A stretch of 64,000 nt of DNA, taken from the NCBI RefSeq assembly GCF_002443255.2, contig NW_019211456.1, positions 13,910,229 to 13,974,228 of the forward strand. The letters run 5' to 3'. Position numbers and translations under genes: made by a program. This document shows, in pieces, positions 1-13,400 of the stretch (position 1 is its first letter; the number at the start of each line of letters is the position of its first letter). The DNA is from Varroa destructor. Its lineage: Eukaryota; Arthropoda; Arachnida; Mesostigmata; Varroidae. The notes beneath the pieces were generated by a model. The model ran no database searches, was not told the origin of the DNA, and worked only from the letters and a program-made list of their open reading frames with translations.

Positions 1-733
1 GTAACCGTTGCTCGAGTTCTACCTTAACAACAAACCAGTATAAAGGAGCAGTCGCAACAAAATCATTGATACTAACAGCGTAGACGTAGCTCGAACGGCA
101 GCAAGTGAAGTTGTTTACTTATAACGTGGGTGTGAGCATGTGTCGTAACCTGGCAGTCGATTAATCGTCTAGCGGGGTCCAAAGCGTCTGGTGAGAATTT
201 CATCGAGAATCCGTGTTAGCTGAAGTAGCCTTATTGTCCGTACATCGGTGATTCGCTCGTTCTGTCTGCCTATCTGTGTATACTCGTGCTAGCAGTGACC
301 GTGTAGTGGTTGCTGTGTGTATGTATGATTGTGCTTATGGTGCGCGCGTTTCGGGGGGTACAGCAACGAGTTTGCTGGGAAGACTAGCAGCCAGCTCTAG
401 ATAGCAGATCTTGTGCTCGCTCAACATCGGCCTCGTTCTATTTCCTTGTTTTCCTCAGTGATCCTTATCGGTGCACCCAATCTCAGAACACAAGTCCTCT
501 CTTTCGCGGGCGGTGGCTTGTTGCCTGCCTGCCTGCCTGCCGGCCGGTCGGTAGGCCGCCGATCCACGAGGATCCTGCTGCTGCCAGCAGCCCCGACTCG
601 GTGAGGTGATTCTAAAGTAAATCTAACCTAACTTAGCCTAGCCCAGTTAAACGAACAACAACAACCCAGCAACCCTTGGCTATCGCCGGCTCAGCTGGCC
701 ACAGCATTAGGCGCTGCTAGCTTGACTGTGATC
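1..733 (+). promoter_or_regulatory. so: so 5' flank / 5' UTR
   Basis: This is sequence upstream of the so start codon. An in-frame TAA at 629-631 closes the coding frame. No convincing TATA box is visible and the transcription start cannot be placed. Several upstream ATGs occur. One at 321 opens a 27-codon frame ending at TAG 402-404; if it lies inside the mRNA it would be an upstream ORF. A short TGCC run is at about 521-542. A splice acceptor for an untranslated first exon upstream cannot be excluded. Confidence 0.5.
321..404 (+). other. Possible upstream ORF in the so leader
   Basis: ATG at 321 followed by 26 further codons and TAG at 402-404, about 330 nt before the so start. It would matter only if transcription starts upstream of 321, which is unknown. 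It does not overlap the so start. The peptide has no recognisable feature. Confidence 0.2.
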
Positions 734-1359
734 ATGACCAGTACACCGCCAACGGATTTAAGCCAGTCGGCATTGACGGGAAATCTCACCCTTGCACCGG
801 CGCCAGTCCTGCCATCGTTCGGCTTTACGCAGGAGCAAGTGGCCTGCGTCTGCGAAGTGCTACAACAGTCCGGTGACGTCGAGAGGCTCGCGCGGTTTCT
901 CTGGTCACTACCAACATGCGAAAGCCTACAAAAGAACGAGTCGGTATTGAAGGGCAAGGCGCTCGTCGCGTTTCATCGGGGCAACTTTAAGGAGCTCTAC
1001 AAAATTCTCGAATCGCATTCGTTCGCTCCAGCGGCTCATCCGAAACTTCAGGCGCTTTGGTTGAAAGCGCACTATATTGAGGCGGAACGCTTACGCGGAC
1101 GGCAGCTTGGCGCCGTAGGGAGATACCGAATTCGTAGGAAGTTTCCCCTTCCTCGCACTATCTGGGACGGCGATGAGACGTCGTACTGCTTTAAGGAAAA
1201 GTCCAGAACGACGTTGCGCGAATGGTACGCGCATAATCCGTATCCATCGCCTCGCGAAAAACGTGAACTCGCCGAAGCCACCGGCTTAACGACAACGCAA
1301 GTGTCGAACTGGTTTAAGAATCGCCGCCAACGGGATCGCGCGGCAGAGAGCAAGGACGG
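734..1359 (+). CDS. so: so exon 1: SIX domain plus homeodomain
   Basis: This exon encodes residues 1-208 and two bases of codon 209. It holds the complete SIX domain and the complete homeodomain, so all DNA binding and Eya contact surfaces sit in one exon. The donor is CGG|GTACGT at 1359/1360 and leaves phase 2 (GG|). The frame stays open to a TAA at 1424-1426; a transcript retaining intron 1 would end 22 residues after the homeodomain. The sequence around the start (gtgatcATGa) is only moderately favourable. The next in-frame methionine lies well inside the SIX or homeodomain region, so no alternative start is credible. Confidence 0.97.
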
Positions 1360-4300
1360 GTACGTACAACGCCAATTGTTTGCTATAGATCAATTAATCA
1401 TTTACTGTATCCATATAGTTGTATAAGCTATAGCTAGGCACAACCAACGCCCGAGAAATTCGTACTTAATGGAATATCATATCGTATTGTCTCCATTTAC
1501 CGAGTACGGGAGTAAGGTAGAGATAGACAGAACTAGCGATAGCAGGATGCTATACATTATTAAACGCAGTAATATTAAATGTCGGTTTATTATTTGTCGA
1601 ATATTATTCGTATGCGGCAACCTAAAGATCGGTTTTTTACGAACTTATTCAGCGACTAAAGCTTACCTATCAGTGGGCAACGTTTATGGGTCAATGAAGA
1701 TTTTATGCGTACAGACACCTTTGAATCGGAAACAAACGTATTTTGTCAATCCAAAATCATTGCCTGGGGCCAAGAATCATGTTATAGTCGTGTTTCGTAT
1801 GGCGTGCTTTTGCATAAAGCATCAGACAGTATCGCGAGACACATGTGAAAGACTTCTTGCCCTCCGTCATGACATGCACGTCTTATAAAAACTCCGCACA
1901 ATTTCATACGAATGCCACGTAGAGGCATTTTTAAAACGCATGAATATCCAGACTCGAATCGGTCAAACAGAACTTGTTCCGTAGAGAGTAACTATGATCA
2001 AGCAGGATCACGTCGAGAGCTGGCCGAGATATGGGCGTGATACGTCTGTTTCTCTCTGTATACTACACACACTACAAAATCGAAGCACTTTCTTTTACTA
2101 TTTGAAAATATTTTAAGAGAGTATTGCCGGGCATCGCTTCGAACGCCGATATTTGTTTATCTAGTCTAGTACAAAGGATAGTCTAGTTGGGATGGTCTTG
2201 AATAAATGGCTTATATCAAGTGTTCCGTCGATAGCCTCAAGTCTGTACCAATTTCGCCTGTGACTGTCCATGTGATTTTGCGAATCATAGCATCTACGTA
2301 CTAGGGTCTCCTGAGCAGTAGCCACTTCATATTTACTCAAGTGTCCGAGTATCTATAAAACGCTAGACAATTTGTGTCTTGCGGACGCCTATTCTCGCCA
2401 TGGAAATAACAGCCTATTCAGATATGTAGACAGATTATAGGACAAACAGAGATAGGACAAATTTATACTAGGGGAGAATATAGTCAAGCGTTAATGACTG
2501 TTGGCATCTTTCTCACAAATATCGCTATGTTTGCAACCGGAAAAAAACTAAATCGTACGCCTTTTGGTAAAGGAGCTTTCAAATTAATTTTGATCATTTT
2601 ACGGTCAAGCGAAAAAACGCGCCAATGGCAATCATAGCCTTCGATAGCCGACGATACCAGGGATTCGACGGTGAGATTTTCTGGATACGAAGAATCGTGT
2701 GATTGTTTGGCACCCAAAATAGGTTATCTCTAGTAAAATAGTTTCGACCCGCAAATTATTCTTGGCCGACATGTTGCCTTTGGTATTAAAACTAGAAACA
2801 ATTGCCGTTTGTTCGAGGCTTTCTGTGGATTGTATTTGACAAGTTGATCTTCTTGTTGTCTGAACTGGCAATTCAGTCTGCCGTCTTTTGAGATACGCAC
2901 AAATCAAAGCTACAACAGGTCAACATGCGCCAATCCGTGTGCATCAGGCGCAAGATTAGGTACAGAATACAGAGTTAATTTCACATGTAGCCAGGTCTAG
3001 ATCATAAGAGTTCAAGGGCGAAATACGTACAAAACAGCTCTTTATATTGTCAAGACTTTCGAACAATACATATACCTCCGTTTATAGTTTGCATATACCA
3101 TCTCGCATTGCATAAGTCCTCGTGTACCATTAGGTCGGACCGTGTGAAAATCATGTCGTTGCCTTCAACATTTCTCTGACTCGTCTCATCCGCCTTAAAT
3201 GCGGCCGTTTGTTGCTTGTTGATGATCGGACCGAACAAGGCTCGTTAATCGAGGCTCAGCCTCGGTAGGTGATCCTATTCTTGATATCGTGTGATTATAT
3301 ACAGCCCTGCACGCATACCGCTCAAATGCTTACACATACTCTTAGAAACATGCACACACGGAGAAATTTGTTATTATGCCACAATATCGAGTGTACGTCC
3401 GCCGGTTTACGGATGCACCTCCGAAACAACCGACAATGCGGTACCCCATCATCAACAACAACGATGACGAACGAACCCAACCCAGCCCAAATTTTTCTGT
3501 CAAGAGAACTCCTTTATTTTGCACGAACGCGAAGAGTGAGCGTACTTATCGCCTCTGCCGCTACCGTTACGGCTGACCAAGTAACGGGTGGCAGATTGTA
3601 TCGCCACTATCGCTTCTGCTGCTGCTGCTGCTGCTGAAGTTGGTATGCAACAACGTCGACGATCCCCGCGATGGCGCAAGGAACGACACAGCTGTATCGT
3701 CGTTCACCTGATCACTTCGACGATGTGTTGGTTGATCGGTAGCCAGTGGCTACTGATCTCAAACAGTAGAAAAAGTAACAGCATCAGGCCATCTACCAGC
3801 GTGCGGTGGACAATCATGAAATTCCTTCAGTGATTGAGCCGGCTCTTCTCTGTGTCCGATGAAACAACTGAGCAAATGAACTATAAGGGTTATCAGCAAC
3901 AGAAGTAGCAATAGCTCTTCACTGTTAGTTCAAATAGGCGAATCGAGTATTGAGGAATCACGTGTATACTCCAGTTCCTCCATAGCGCTAATGCTGCTGG
4001 CCGGTAACTGTCTATTGAGCGACGTCACTGAAAGCCGCAGTGTACCTGTTTGCGCTGTTGTGCATATATATATATACTGTAAGCACAAAAAGGGTTGATG
4101 ACCTATTTGCGCCTTTTGGCCTGCTGCTTGCTTTAATTTATTGTTAATTGCGGAGTGATACCATGCGGAGTAGTGTTCGATCCGTATTTCTCAACTGTGT
4201 ATTTGACTCTTTTCGGGATTAGCCTTAATTTCATGCTGACATGCTCGGTGATGTACATTTGTATCTGCTTGTATATCTAAGCTTTCGATTTACGTTCCAT

Positions 4301-7300
4301 AGATGTGTGTCGGATGGCGTCCCTGCTGTGGATGGTTTCACTCGTTTGTGAACACCCCATAGAATATACCCTACCCCAGACTCCCCATAGAAGTAAGTAG
4401 CAGTGTTACATGTTCTGCTAGTATCCTCAAATGAGTGACTGTATTTAATGTGTGTGTATTTATGAACGTCTGCTTGGTCGTCCGTCTGCGAGTAAGCCCA
4501 CCGCTAAACATATCATAGATTGATATATTGTATATGTGTATCCACGTATGGTTTCTTCTAAAAGCTGTTTTCACTCCTGCTGATGCAATTGTTTTGTCGA
4601 TACCCGGCCTTCTTGTTGAACAGCTAGGGATGTCCGTATCTGTTCGTCTAACTCCCGCGGCTGCCACTTTTTATTATTGTTGTCGCTACTACGTCGACTA
4701 CCAAAGCAGTCAATCCGTCAGTATTTTCTAAACACCGCACGCCAATGAGAAACGAGACAGCCACGCCGCGATGTTCATAGCCAAGCCGATCATAGTGATG
4801 ACGGTGTATCTCGCTCGCTTTCTGTTAATGGCACGCAACGTTAACGCAGCTGCTTACGGCGCCGCTTGTAGTGGCTGTTACCGCACCGGTCTAAGACACC
4901 CCGCAATCCGACCGAGGAGAAGAAAAATAGAATCGATTGACAAAATAGAGCTACATACACTTGAGCATAGCTATATGCAGCACCGTCGTTATACGATGGC
5001 GAACATAGGAAGAACAGGAAAAGGGTGCCAGTACTAAAAAGGTAGAAAATACGAACGGGAGGCGCGAAAGCCAGGAACATTGAGTGAAAAGACAAATTAG
5101 AGAACAACAACAGCCAGAAGATGTAGAAGGAGTTGCGGCAGTGGCAACAGCAGCGCATTGACTCTTTATAGGGAAAAAAAAGACACTGAAGATGTAACGC
5201 CTCCGTTCAGAACCAAAAGCGCAAAGGCCATCGTACCTAACGCACTAATCTGTGTTATGCCAGCGGAAGAAGTATGTGACGATAGCATCAGGAGATAAAG
5301 GTACCTTCAGCCTTGATCCTAGGCTTTCATCAACTATATAGAGCGCGACTCTGTCGTCTGCATGATCAAGCGTGGGACGCGGAGTGTAACGTCAACCAAC
5401 GAGGCAAGAGCAAAAGTAATACGGACGAATGAGATCGTAATAGATCTATGGTATAGTGTTCGTTCTTGGGGCAGTTGACCATTGGTAGTAACCACAACAG
5501 TGACTGCGACTCGTAGCCTTTGCCAACGCTTTTACACCTCACGCTGAGTAAACGATACAGCAACAACAACAAAATATACTTCTGTCCCCCACAACGAAAT
5601 TGCTCTTGCGCCCCCATAATAACACAATAACCATGACGAACGGTGGGAGTAATATTTACGTTAAGAGCTCCTTAACCAGTCGAAACATTCGAATGGTAGC
5701 CAGTACGCTAACCCACCGAGCAATAGCGGTTTATTAAGTCGCTACTTTTATAGATAATATATGTTTGTAGAATTCTAGTAATAATCGCTTAAGAGCTGCC
5801 ACGTCTACGGAGGATTTCTCGAACGTAGAGAACACGCGCTCGCGGAACATATGTTGCGCCTACGGTATATATAGTGTGCGTATGCTGCTGTAAGCCCATA
5901 GTCAGACACCCACTGATCACACCTTTCCTATGGAGGGAGACGACGAAAGATTCATGAACAGTCTTAGAGCAAATAAAAGGGAAGTGGTTTTCATATAGTT
6001 CAGACTCGGGGTACACCACCTCGCCGCGGAGGCCAGAGCCAGACTTGTAAGCACAAACTTTATACGACTGCTTACCAGAATCACACAGCCACAAATTGAA
6101 TATATACAAATTCTTATCCCTGCTGCCACGCTATACGGTGCCAATACTGAAACAGCACAACATTCTATGGCGGAAAACTCTTATGGTGGCCATTCTTGAC
6201 TTCACAGCTGAGCGGAATGAAAGCACAGCAGGTGACAACAGAAAAATTTTCTGATTTTTCTGAAATTTGTTTGCTGTTTAGTTTCGTGTTAGTGACAGAC
6301 TGTTCTGTGTTCTTGATCTTCGCGCCACTCAGGCGAGGTTGATGTTTAAGTTCGTCCTCAGCAAGATGTAAATGATAATATCATAAATAGCTAAGGCTCA
6401 TTGTATATACCGCTTAAATCGCGTAGAGGTATGTCGGATTCACATAACTCTTGACTTGTAGAACGAGTAGGTGTCTCTAACATAACACCAGGTTTCGAGC
6501 TTGTGTAATTTCCTCTTCCTATAAATAATGTTATTATTTGATGACGATTCTTCAATGTTTGTGTACGTTTGCGTCGTGTTATTATTTACCTCAATTGTCC
6601 CAGCGGTGGTCTGTGCTGACGAAAGCCTTAGTTAGGCTCGATAGAATGAACGTGTCTACCTGCTAACTCTTGGCCTTATACTCTTGTACAGTTTGGATCG
6701 GCTTCGTCTGAGTACGCAGGCGTGTCAGTGCACCGTGTAAATTTCCATGCTCAGGGGCTGAGACCATCTTGCATGCTATTCACTCGCTGGGCTCCAGTCA
6801 TCTTGGCGTCTCTTGCGTTTACCGTAACAACAGCGGCAGAATAACGACGCTGCCGACGTCGCCGGCGACGCTCCTGCTGCCACTGCCGCCAACCTGGCAG
6901 CTCAGCCGACAGCTCTCAGTTGGCTTGACTCACTAATTCGCCTTATTTTTCTCTTTCTCCCTCCCCCCCTCTCACTCTCTCTCTATGTATATGTATATAT
7001 ATAGATAGAGAAAGAGAGAGATTTATATATATATATATATATATGAGATCACGTTCGAAGCACGTTCCGCCGCGCATTCCAACGGCGTGTTAGGTTTCGC
7101 TTTACCGTCGGTCGACTTCAGGTTTCACCTAACTATGACAGCCCAATACGCCTGGGAAGGCGGATAGATATATCATCGTAATAGTCGGAACGGTTGTTGG
7201 CGCTCTCGTTCCATTGTGCTTGACGCAGATGATGATAACGATTTTTTTCTTGCCGCCGTCAAAAATGGTCATGCAGGTCCATCCCACTTGGCCTCGTGTA

Positions 7301-9715
7301 CTACGTCGGCTGTCGTATATGCTAGCCACACCGCCGACGGTAAGCTGGTACCGTCACTATTGCCCTTGCTTCCACTGGCTTCTTGTTCCTCGTCCCGCTT
7401 TCTTCCTACTTTTTTCCACAACTCCTCCACAATCCACGCTACTATCTCATATACGTACAGTCAATATATAACCCCTGCTATCCTGTCCATATATGTATAT
7501 ACTATATGTATAAAATATATGTAGATAGATATCTTGATTTCTGTTGGCTCACTCTGACTCACTCTCGGCACGGTGTTGGCTACTTAGCGGCCAGCCACCG
7601 ACCGAAACTGGATGGCTCCTCATCTCCAGTGGTGGCGGAGGCGACGGCAGCAAGTTCGAATTCTTCGAAATGCCCTGTTTTTTTTCGCACAACTCTGAAT
7701 GTGGTACCACCATATTGTGGGAGGCCACAAGTTCCGTGACCCGGCTGGCGGCGTGACCCGACCAGCTATGAACAGACGCGGTGATGTTTGTTATCACTGT
7801 TATGAGTAAAGTGTCACGAAAAATAGACGCGTCTTCCAAATTCCTATGTTACAGCACGCTGTGTTGTATGGCGTTATTTTTCGATTTCAAGAAGAACAGG
7901 GCGAACAAACGACGATTCTACGTCAAGTTGAGTGGTCAAACACGAAACATACAGGAGAACTTTTTAGCATAAAGTATTCACCAGCGATTTTGTTCATTTT
8001 CCAACACTCAACCCGCGTTTGCTCGTCTGTTTGTTTAAGGAAGAAACGTAAGATGAGATAATATTATTAGGAAATTTTATCAGGAAATATCTGGACTCTT
8101 TTGTTGGTCGAACACAGTGCACCTAGACTGGACAAAAATTGAGTATTTCCTTCAATTTTCTAGTAGTGAATGAGCGATGCAAGAACATTAGGATCACGAT
8201 AAACGTTTTCTAGGGTTCTTTCTTTTAATATATTTTTCATAGATATTCTCAAGTTTTCATTTCGCCCAAGTCTCCGCGTTCAAATAGGAACCATTATGGC
8301 CTGCTCGTTTCATTTTAATAGATAATGCCAAAAATGATGGTAATAATCTCCACGCTGGTACGAATACCAGTTGTGTAGGTTTTCCCTTTTTCGGGGAGGA
8401 TAACTGCTCGTATCGTACAGCGATATTACCTGGAAAATATCGCCAAACGCACGAGTTTATATTATCTTTAACAGGGCTACATCGACAGCAGGTGTTAGGT
8501 TTAGACATAAAAAGACGGGTGAATGCCTAAGGGAGATTGTTATGGCCATGCCCAGCAATGAAGGGCTGCTGTTGTATCGCAATTTCTTCAGTCGTGCAAG
8601 TGCTTGAACGTTCCATCTGGAGTTTCCCACAGACCCCAGAGCGCATTAGCAAACCGTTTATAATAAAGGAATTCGACAAACTGTTGCAGGGACTCCAGTA
8701 GCCCCAAGCTTTTACAAGCATCAAGTGTAATCATTTCCCACTTAGGAGCCTTAATGATATTGAATCCGATTCAACTATATTTGTCTTGAGCATTTTTCTT
8801 TAGATTCCTACAGGTAATCAGAATAGCGTCAATATCTGTGAACATGTCCTAGCCAGGTTGACCAAGTTACTCAGTCGCAACTTCCTTCGTGACTGCTACA
8901 CACTTTGGCACAGAGAGCATGGATCATGTGATTATTAGGGAATTTGATTTTACACTATCTCGAAGTTAAGCCATAATGTCATACGAGACTATGATCAATG
9001 CCATTCTAGAGGACGGTGTACGTATATGCACATTTCTCCATCATTAATACTGCGATCTGAGTGCAAAAAGTTGGCGGAGGTGTTAGAGGCTGTGAAATCT
9101 TGCTGAAATAGCTCTTTGTCGATACGACAGGGCTAAACGAGAATGGGACTTGACTGTTTGATATATTTCTCTCGCTAGCGACCTTCTATTGTTTGTATAA
9201 GGAGGAGCGCACGTCCTAATGTAGCACGCCTACGAATGATCTTAAATTACTTGCGACAATAACAACAACAACGAGTTCAGTCTGTTAGCGCTACTGCCGC
9301 CACGGGCATCACTCGCATCAAGACGAGCTACCGACGATTCTTTCGTTCGATTACTACCTGCTATCGACCAACTAGCAGCGTTCTGTTTTCTTTCCCGGCT
9401 GCTGCCATCGGCGCCTGTCTCGAGTCCTCTCGAATAGGCTACGGCCAACTATTAGCGTCGACACTGCCACTGTTGCATTTGGCTACGCCAGCTGGTCCGC
9501 CAAGTGGTACGTAGTCCTCCGTGCCCGCTCCCCACACCCCCGTCGTCCCCTTGGCTGTTGCCTGCTTCAGACGAAATCCGATACCAGCTCCATTAAATCA
9601 CCACCGCTGCTAACTTTCCGAGCTAAGCAACAAACATTTGCACGCCTAACATAGTCAGACAGCGACTGACTTCTAGCTCACCCTATCTGGCCGCGGACAA
9701 CTGGACTGCAGCATG

Positions 9716-9747
<32 letters not shown>

Positions 9748-10400
9748 TACGCGTGTATTTTCATACTGCTACGTAGGGAGACTCGCTATTCAGACCATAA
9801 CCGCATGCGGCGGGCAGCTACAATTACATTGTCGATATTGGTGACTAGATATGGCAACTGGCTGAACGACGAAGCAGGGTACTGGTTTGGTTTCAGACAG
9901 TGCGGCTGTCGATATCACACGTCCCCGCTGCCTGTCTGACTGAACTCGTTCTTTGTTTTCGCTGTTTCTCCAAGCTTTCCAAAGCGTTTAGCAGACGGTA
10001 GCAGCGGAAGTTCTGTTCGTCCCCGGTGGGACGCTCACTTCCCTGACGAGCTGCTCTTATTGCACACGCACGCCACTCACAACTGATGATCGACCGCTCT
10101 GTTGGCTGATTTCGACGAGGGTTACCTAATGCTGGATGACTTTACAATCTGACTGAAACACTAGTCGCTCAGCTGGAATGGCGCAGAGAGAGAGACTGAG
10201 ATGCGATATATCTATCTATTATTATTACAATTATTGTCGTGCGCGGTGTGTTCTGCTGCTTGTTGATATTTGATAGTCAAGGACTACTATGCGGGAAAGT
10301 GCGGTAATGGCGGCATAACCGTGTCGGCCTGCATGACAAGTCGACCTTCCCAGCAGCCGGAAAACGAACAGCCATCAGCACTTTCACTGTTTCTACTATC

Positions 10401-10435
<35 letters not shown>

Positions 10436-13400
10436 TGTATACATTTTACAAAAGTGTTTTAGTTAACTGATCTTCCGCCGCGTTTGTGACGTAAGGAAAG
10501 GCCAACGCTTGTATCGAGAGAACTGTTAACATTTACAAGGAAAACTACGTAAGCCCACGGCAGATAATATAACAGAGGAAATTGATTTTTGCCACTTTTT
10601 CTTCCTCGTTCTCTTTTATTGTAGCGGTTGGTAAGATTTAGTTATTGATGGACATTCCTGTCATGTCATTCTGAGACCGACGAATTGTCTCGTTTAATCT
10701 GTCACACTCCTTCACGGCGCTCAATTTCAATAGATAAACAAGAAAAACCTAACCACATCAAAGGGCATCACGTGACCACTGACATATGGCCTTACAACTC
10801 GGGTTCAGGTGCAGTCTCGTTGACAAAATCCTCTACTGTTCGACTGCGCGGTATGGTAGGGATAATAAAATCGAACATCAGCCGAACGTGATGCTATACC
10901 TTTCAATTTTTTGCCTATTCACAATTTTGTATAGCACGATTTGTAATAAAATGTCGCCTTATTGCATAGTGTCTATTATAGTTTGACCGCTATGTTTATG
11001 TCCATTTGCCTGAGACAACATGAGACCGCTCTATGAACGAGTTGGCGGGTCGCGGCTTGACATATATATATACACACACATATATATATGCATATACACA
11101 TATGTATATATATATGTTCATTGCTATTACTGTGCTTGTTGGCTTCTCTGAAATAAACACTCGCTTTAACCCGAGACGACTTCTCGGTCGTGCCTTGCCT
11201 GACCCTAGTTGTCCGGCTAACTATCCGTCCGGCCGGTCTTACTTGGCCGCCCGCTTACTTGGCCGCCCGCATGCGTCCTAAGGTGCGCTGTGCCTTGTTA
11301 GCAACAGACGCACTGCATTTGGTGTCACCGGGTTGCTGCATACGTCTTGTTTGCCCGTGCATGCCGTATATCGGTACATACGCGCGAACAAACGACAAGA
11401 AACAAAGCGACAGTGAGCCACCGTTACAGCAGCAGAGCGAAGAAACGATACTGGCGAAAAATGCCGCCTAGTGCACCATCCCCCATACAAGCCGGCCGGC
11501 CGCCCGTTGCCTCTTTATCCTGGACACGTACCCGGATGCGGCCTGGTTACTGTCACGGCGGTTGACAGCAATAAGTAGCCACAGGGGTCACAGAGTGAAG
11601 TTGAGAGTCGTGTTGTTGCTCTTCGTTCGTCCTTTGCGGTGGCCGATTGGACAGCTAACGTGGATTTCTCGATCGGCGGCTGGACAGACGACGGAGCTGC
11701 TCATTGAACGGCCGTGTCTGCTATTTTTTTTCGAGAATTCAACACACAACAACGATCATAAAGAAGATATCAGTCCAATCGAACCTTGTCTGCTGTTGTT
11801 GTCGTAAGAAACGCCAGCTACGTCGAATGACCGCCTAAAAACCACTTCGTGTAGATCTGTTTTATTAGAAATACAACGTATGAATGGACAGCAAATCATA
11901 CGATCGTAGATGAGTATGTTTCTCTCCTCCAATTGATTTGTACCCTTACGATCGTTGGAATATTTTGATGCAAAATGATTCTGAGTCGTGGGGAATTATT
12001 TCTTAATCCTGTTTTTGCGTGAACAATTTCTGCGTCTTCGGAATAAGGAAAAATTGTTCGTGCAGGGGACGAGGTGTAGGTAACGAAAGCCAAACAGCCC
12101 AGCAATACTGAGTTGCCCACTTTCACGGCGGTGGCAATGACGGCGCGGCGATACAGCGGGAGATTGCTGCACTTGAATAGAAAGTCTACCTTTATATTGA
12201 AACCGCTTTACTCAAACGTCACAAGTAACGGGTCTGTGAGGTGTATAGTTGTTGCCAACACGTTCGTATTAAATTCTATGCAGGCCTTTAATATAAAGAA
12301 TTAACATTAAGCTAACTATGGGCCAACATTAGCAAAGAAAAAAAAAATAAACATTTAAAGCTACCTTTTTTAACACAAAAATGAAAAATAGTTTCGAAGT
12401 TATCCACACACAGTGTCGCGATTTAGAAAGATGAGATCTTCGAAAAGAAAAGTCGTTCCTGGAAATTTACTGTAGTCGACCCGACTGTTCTACTCATCTA
12501 ATGCAAATGTATTACACGGACAACATATAATATATATATATATAATGGCAAAGCTTGGCTATATTTTAAATGCGTGAAAATTGTCAGCATCATATCACGA
12601 TTATCATTGATATACGCAGCCATTCATTGACGTACTTCTGAGATGACGTATCTGGCCATTATATTAGCTGCGGATTATTACTTGCAGTAAATGCTTATTA
12701 GTTCTAAAGACGCTAATCCGAGCGTTACCTATATTTTTAAATAACTGATTTGCGGTATATTCCAATGATAGCCGTACGTAGCTAGCAGGCTATGGTGGGA
12801 CCTCTAGACCATCTAAGTGACATATGCATAAGCAGTATTTAGTATTCTTCTCCATTTTGCCTTAGTGCTTTTTTGAATCACCTTGACTTTCGAACATATT
12901 CGAAAAACTAGTCCGAATGTTCGAATCATCATAGGAAAATATCCATAAAGGACATTTGTCCATCTACACAGCCAATCTTGTTAGGTCCTTGTGTTATTGC
13001 TTATAGCTGCCGCCGCCGCCGCCGCCGCCGCTACGGCAGCGCCCCCTAATGTTTAAAATTAACTATCCCCTCACTCCCAAGTCGGAATGTACTCACCATT
13101 GAAGATTGTATGTTCAGACAAGGGTGCACACACAGACTCTAAGTACACAGGCACTCTTTAGAGGGAGATGATACCCGCTAAATCTGCGATATCTGTATGT
13201 GGTTTTATGTACGATCTGTCTGGACCCTTCTGGAGCTTTCATATACACGCCGAAGTGTATTTATGACGTGCGCAACTCCCTTTGTCTCGGTAAGTACTAG
13301 CACCTCCGTAGTGGCATAGCCATTCGCAGCTGTCGAACTAGTAATACGCTTGCACATCGAGCATACCCTTGCGCATAGCTTTAAGCACATAATCAGCGAT

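Noticed and set aside
616..646. TAACCTAACTTAGCC resembling TTAGG-type telomere repeat
   Set aside because: Only two imperfect units, in the so leader. Coincidence is more likely.
722..733. Start of so at the TTG at 722
   Set aside because: The eukaryotic start is the ATG at 734; 722-733 is only the upstream open part of the frame.
1469..1888. 139-codon plus-strand open frame just inside intron 1
   Set aside because: No known domain or splice support. Several open stretches of this length are expected by chance in six frames of 64 kb.
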